Source of the DNA: a virus
IMG/VR virus record: IMGVR_UViG_3300029319_000369
Location: 1-27,888 of that record
Length of the DNA stretch: 27,888 bases
Strand: one strand, 5' to 3'
A program made the position numbers and the translations under genes. This document shows positions 27,827 through 27,888 of this stretch, one piece after another; the first letter of the stretch is position 1; each line of letters starts with the position of its first letter. The notes under the pieces are model-generated. The model searched no databases. It saw only the letters and a program-made list of their open reading frames with translations, and was not told the origin of the DNA.

Positions 27827-27888
27827 ATCTTGAAAGCTGTCTAGTCTAACGGACTGCGAGTATAAGGGCGATTGCCATAAAAATAATC

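Noticed and set aside
27846-27888. Hydrophobic C-terminal end (IIFMAIALILAVR) of a gene entering from the right edge
   Set aside because: Only 13 codons are visible and two other frames are also open or closed nearby, so it cannot be assigned.

Overview
The window is most of a small, AT-rich (about one third GC by eye), strictly virulent-looking tailed phage genome with siphovirus gene content. The terminase, portal and capsid set, the GH108-type endolysin next to a three-segment GTA-type holin, the Mtd-like fibre N-terminus and many tiny lysine-rich proteins resemble uncultured marine phages of AT-rich alphaproteobacterial plankton (pelagiphage-like). That host assignment is inference. I see no integrase, lysogeny repressor, tRNA, CRISPR array or IS element.

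Layout. (1) Positions 7627 down to 1 (minus strand): a zinc-ribbon protein, a run of five tiny ORFs and a small two-TM protein joined mostly by 4-nt ATGA overlaps, then TerS, TerL, portal, a gpG/gp10-like protein, a small helical protein, scaffold, major capsid protein, a short fibre-like protein, and a tail fibre that runs off the left edge. (2) 7628-8086: a 459-nt divergent non-coding region with candidate promoters, a palindrome and an isolated GC-rich island. (3) 8087-17100 (plus strand): the early region. It starts with small unknown and membrane proteins, two strong intrinsic terminators and an extremely AT-rich control segment. It continues with HTH proteins and a replication/recombination set: ERF/Rad52-like annealing protein, replisome-organiser-like initiator, PD-(D/E)XK nuclease, zinc-ribbon/metallophosphoesterase fusion, SSB-tailed small protein and phage adenine methylase. 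(4) 17205-27888 (minus strand, convergent): read in transcription order from the right edge, a cysteine-less thioredoxin-like protein, two basic proteins, a coiled-coil protein, holin, endolysin, connector, two paralogous neck proteins, tail tube, tail assembly chaperones with a probable -1 frameshift, tape measure, and two distal-tail proteins.

If the genome is circular or circularly permuted, the two minus-strand blocks join across the window ends into one late transcription unit: terminase, head, fibre, lysis, neck, tail. The early region encodes an initiator but no recognisable polymerase, primase or helicase, so the phage probably loads the host replisome and adds its own annealing, nuclease and methylation functions. 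The most interesting items are a roughly 99-nt structured RNA candidate before the methylase, the frameshift signal with its stem-loop, a 27-nt direct repeat that exactly brackets a small gene cassette, a probable nested start inside a duplicated gene, and a thioredoxin fold that has lost its CxxC.
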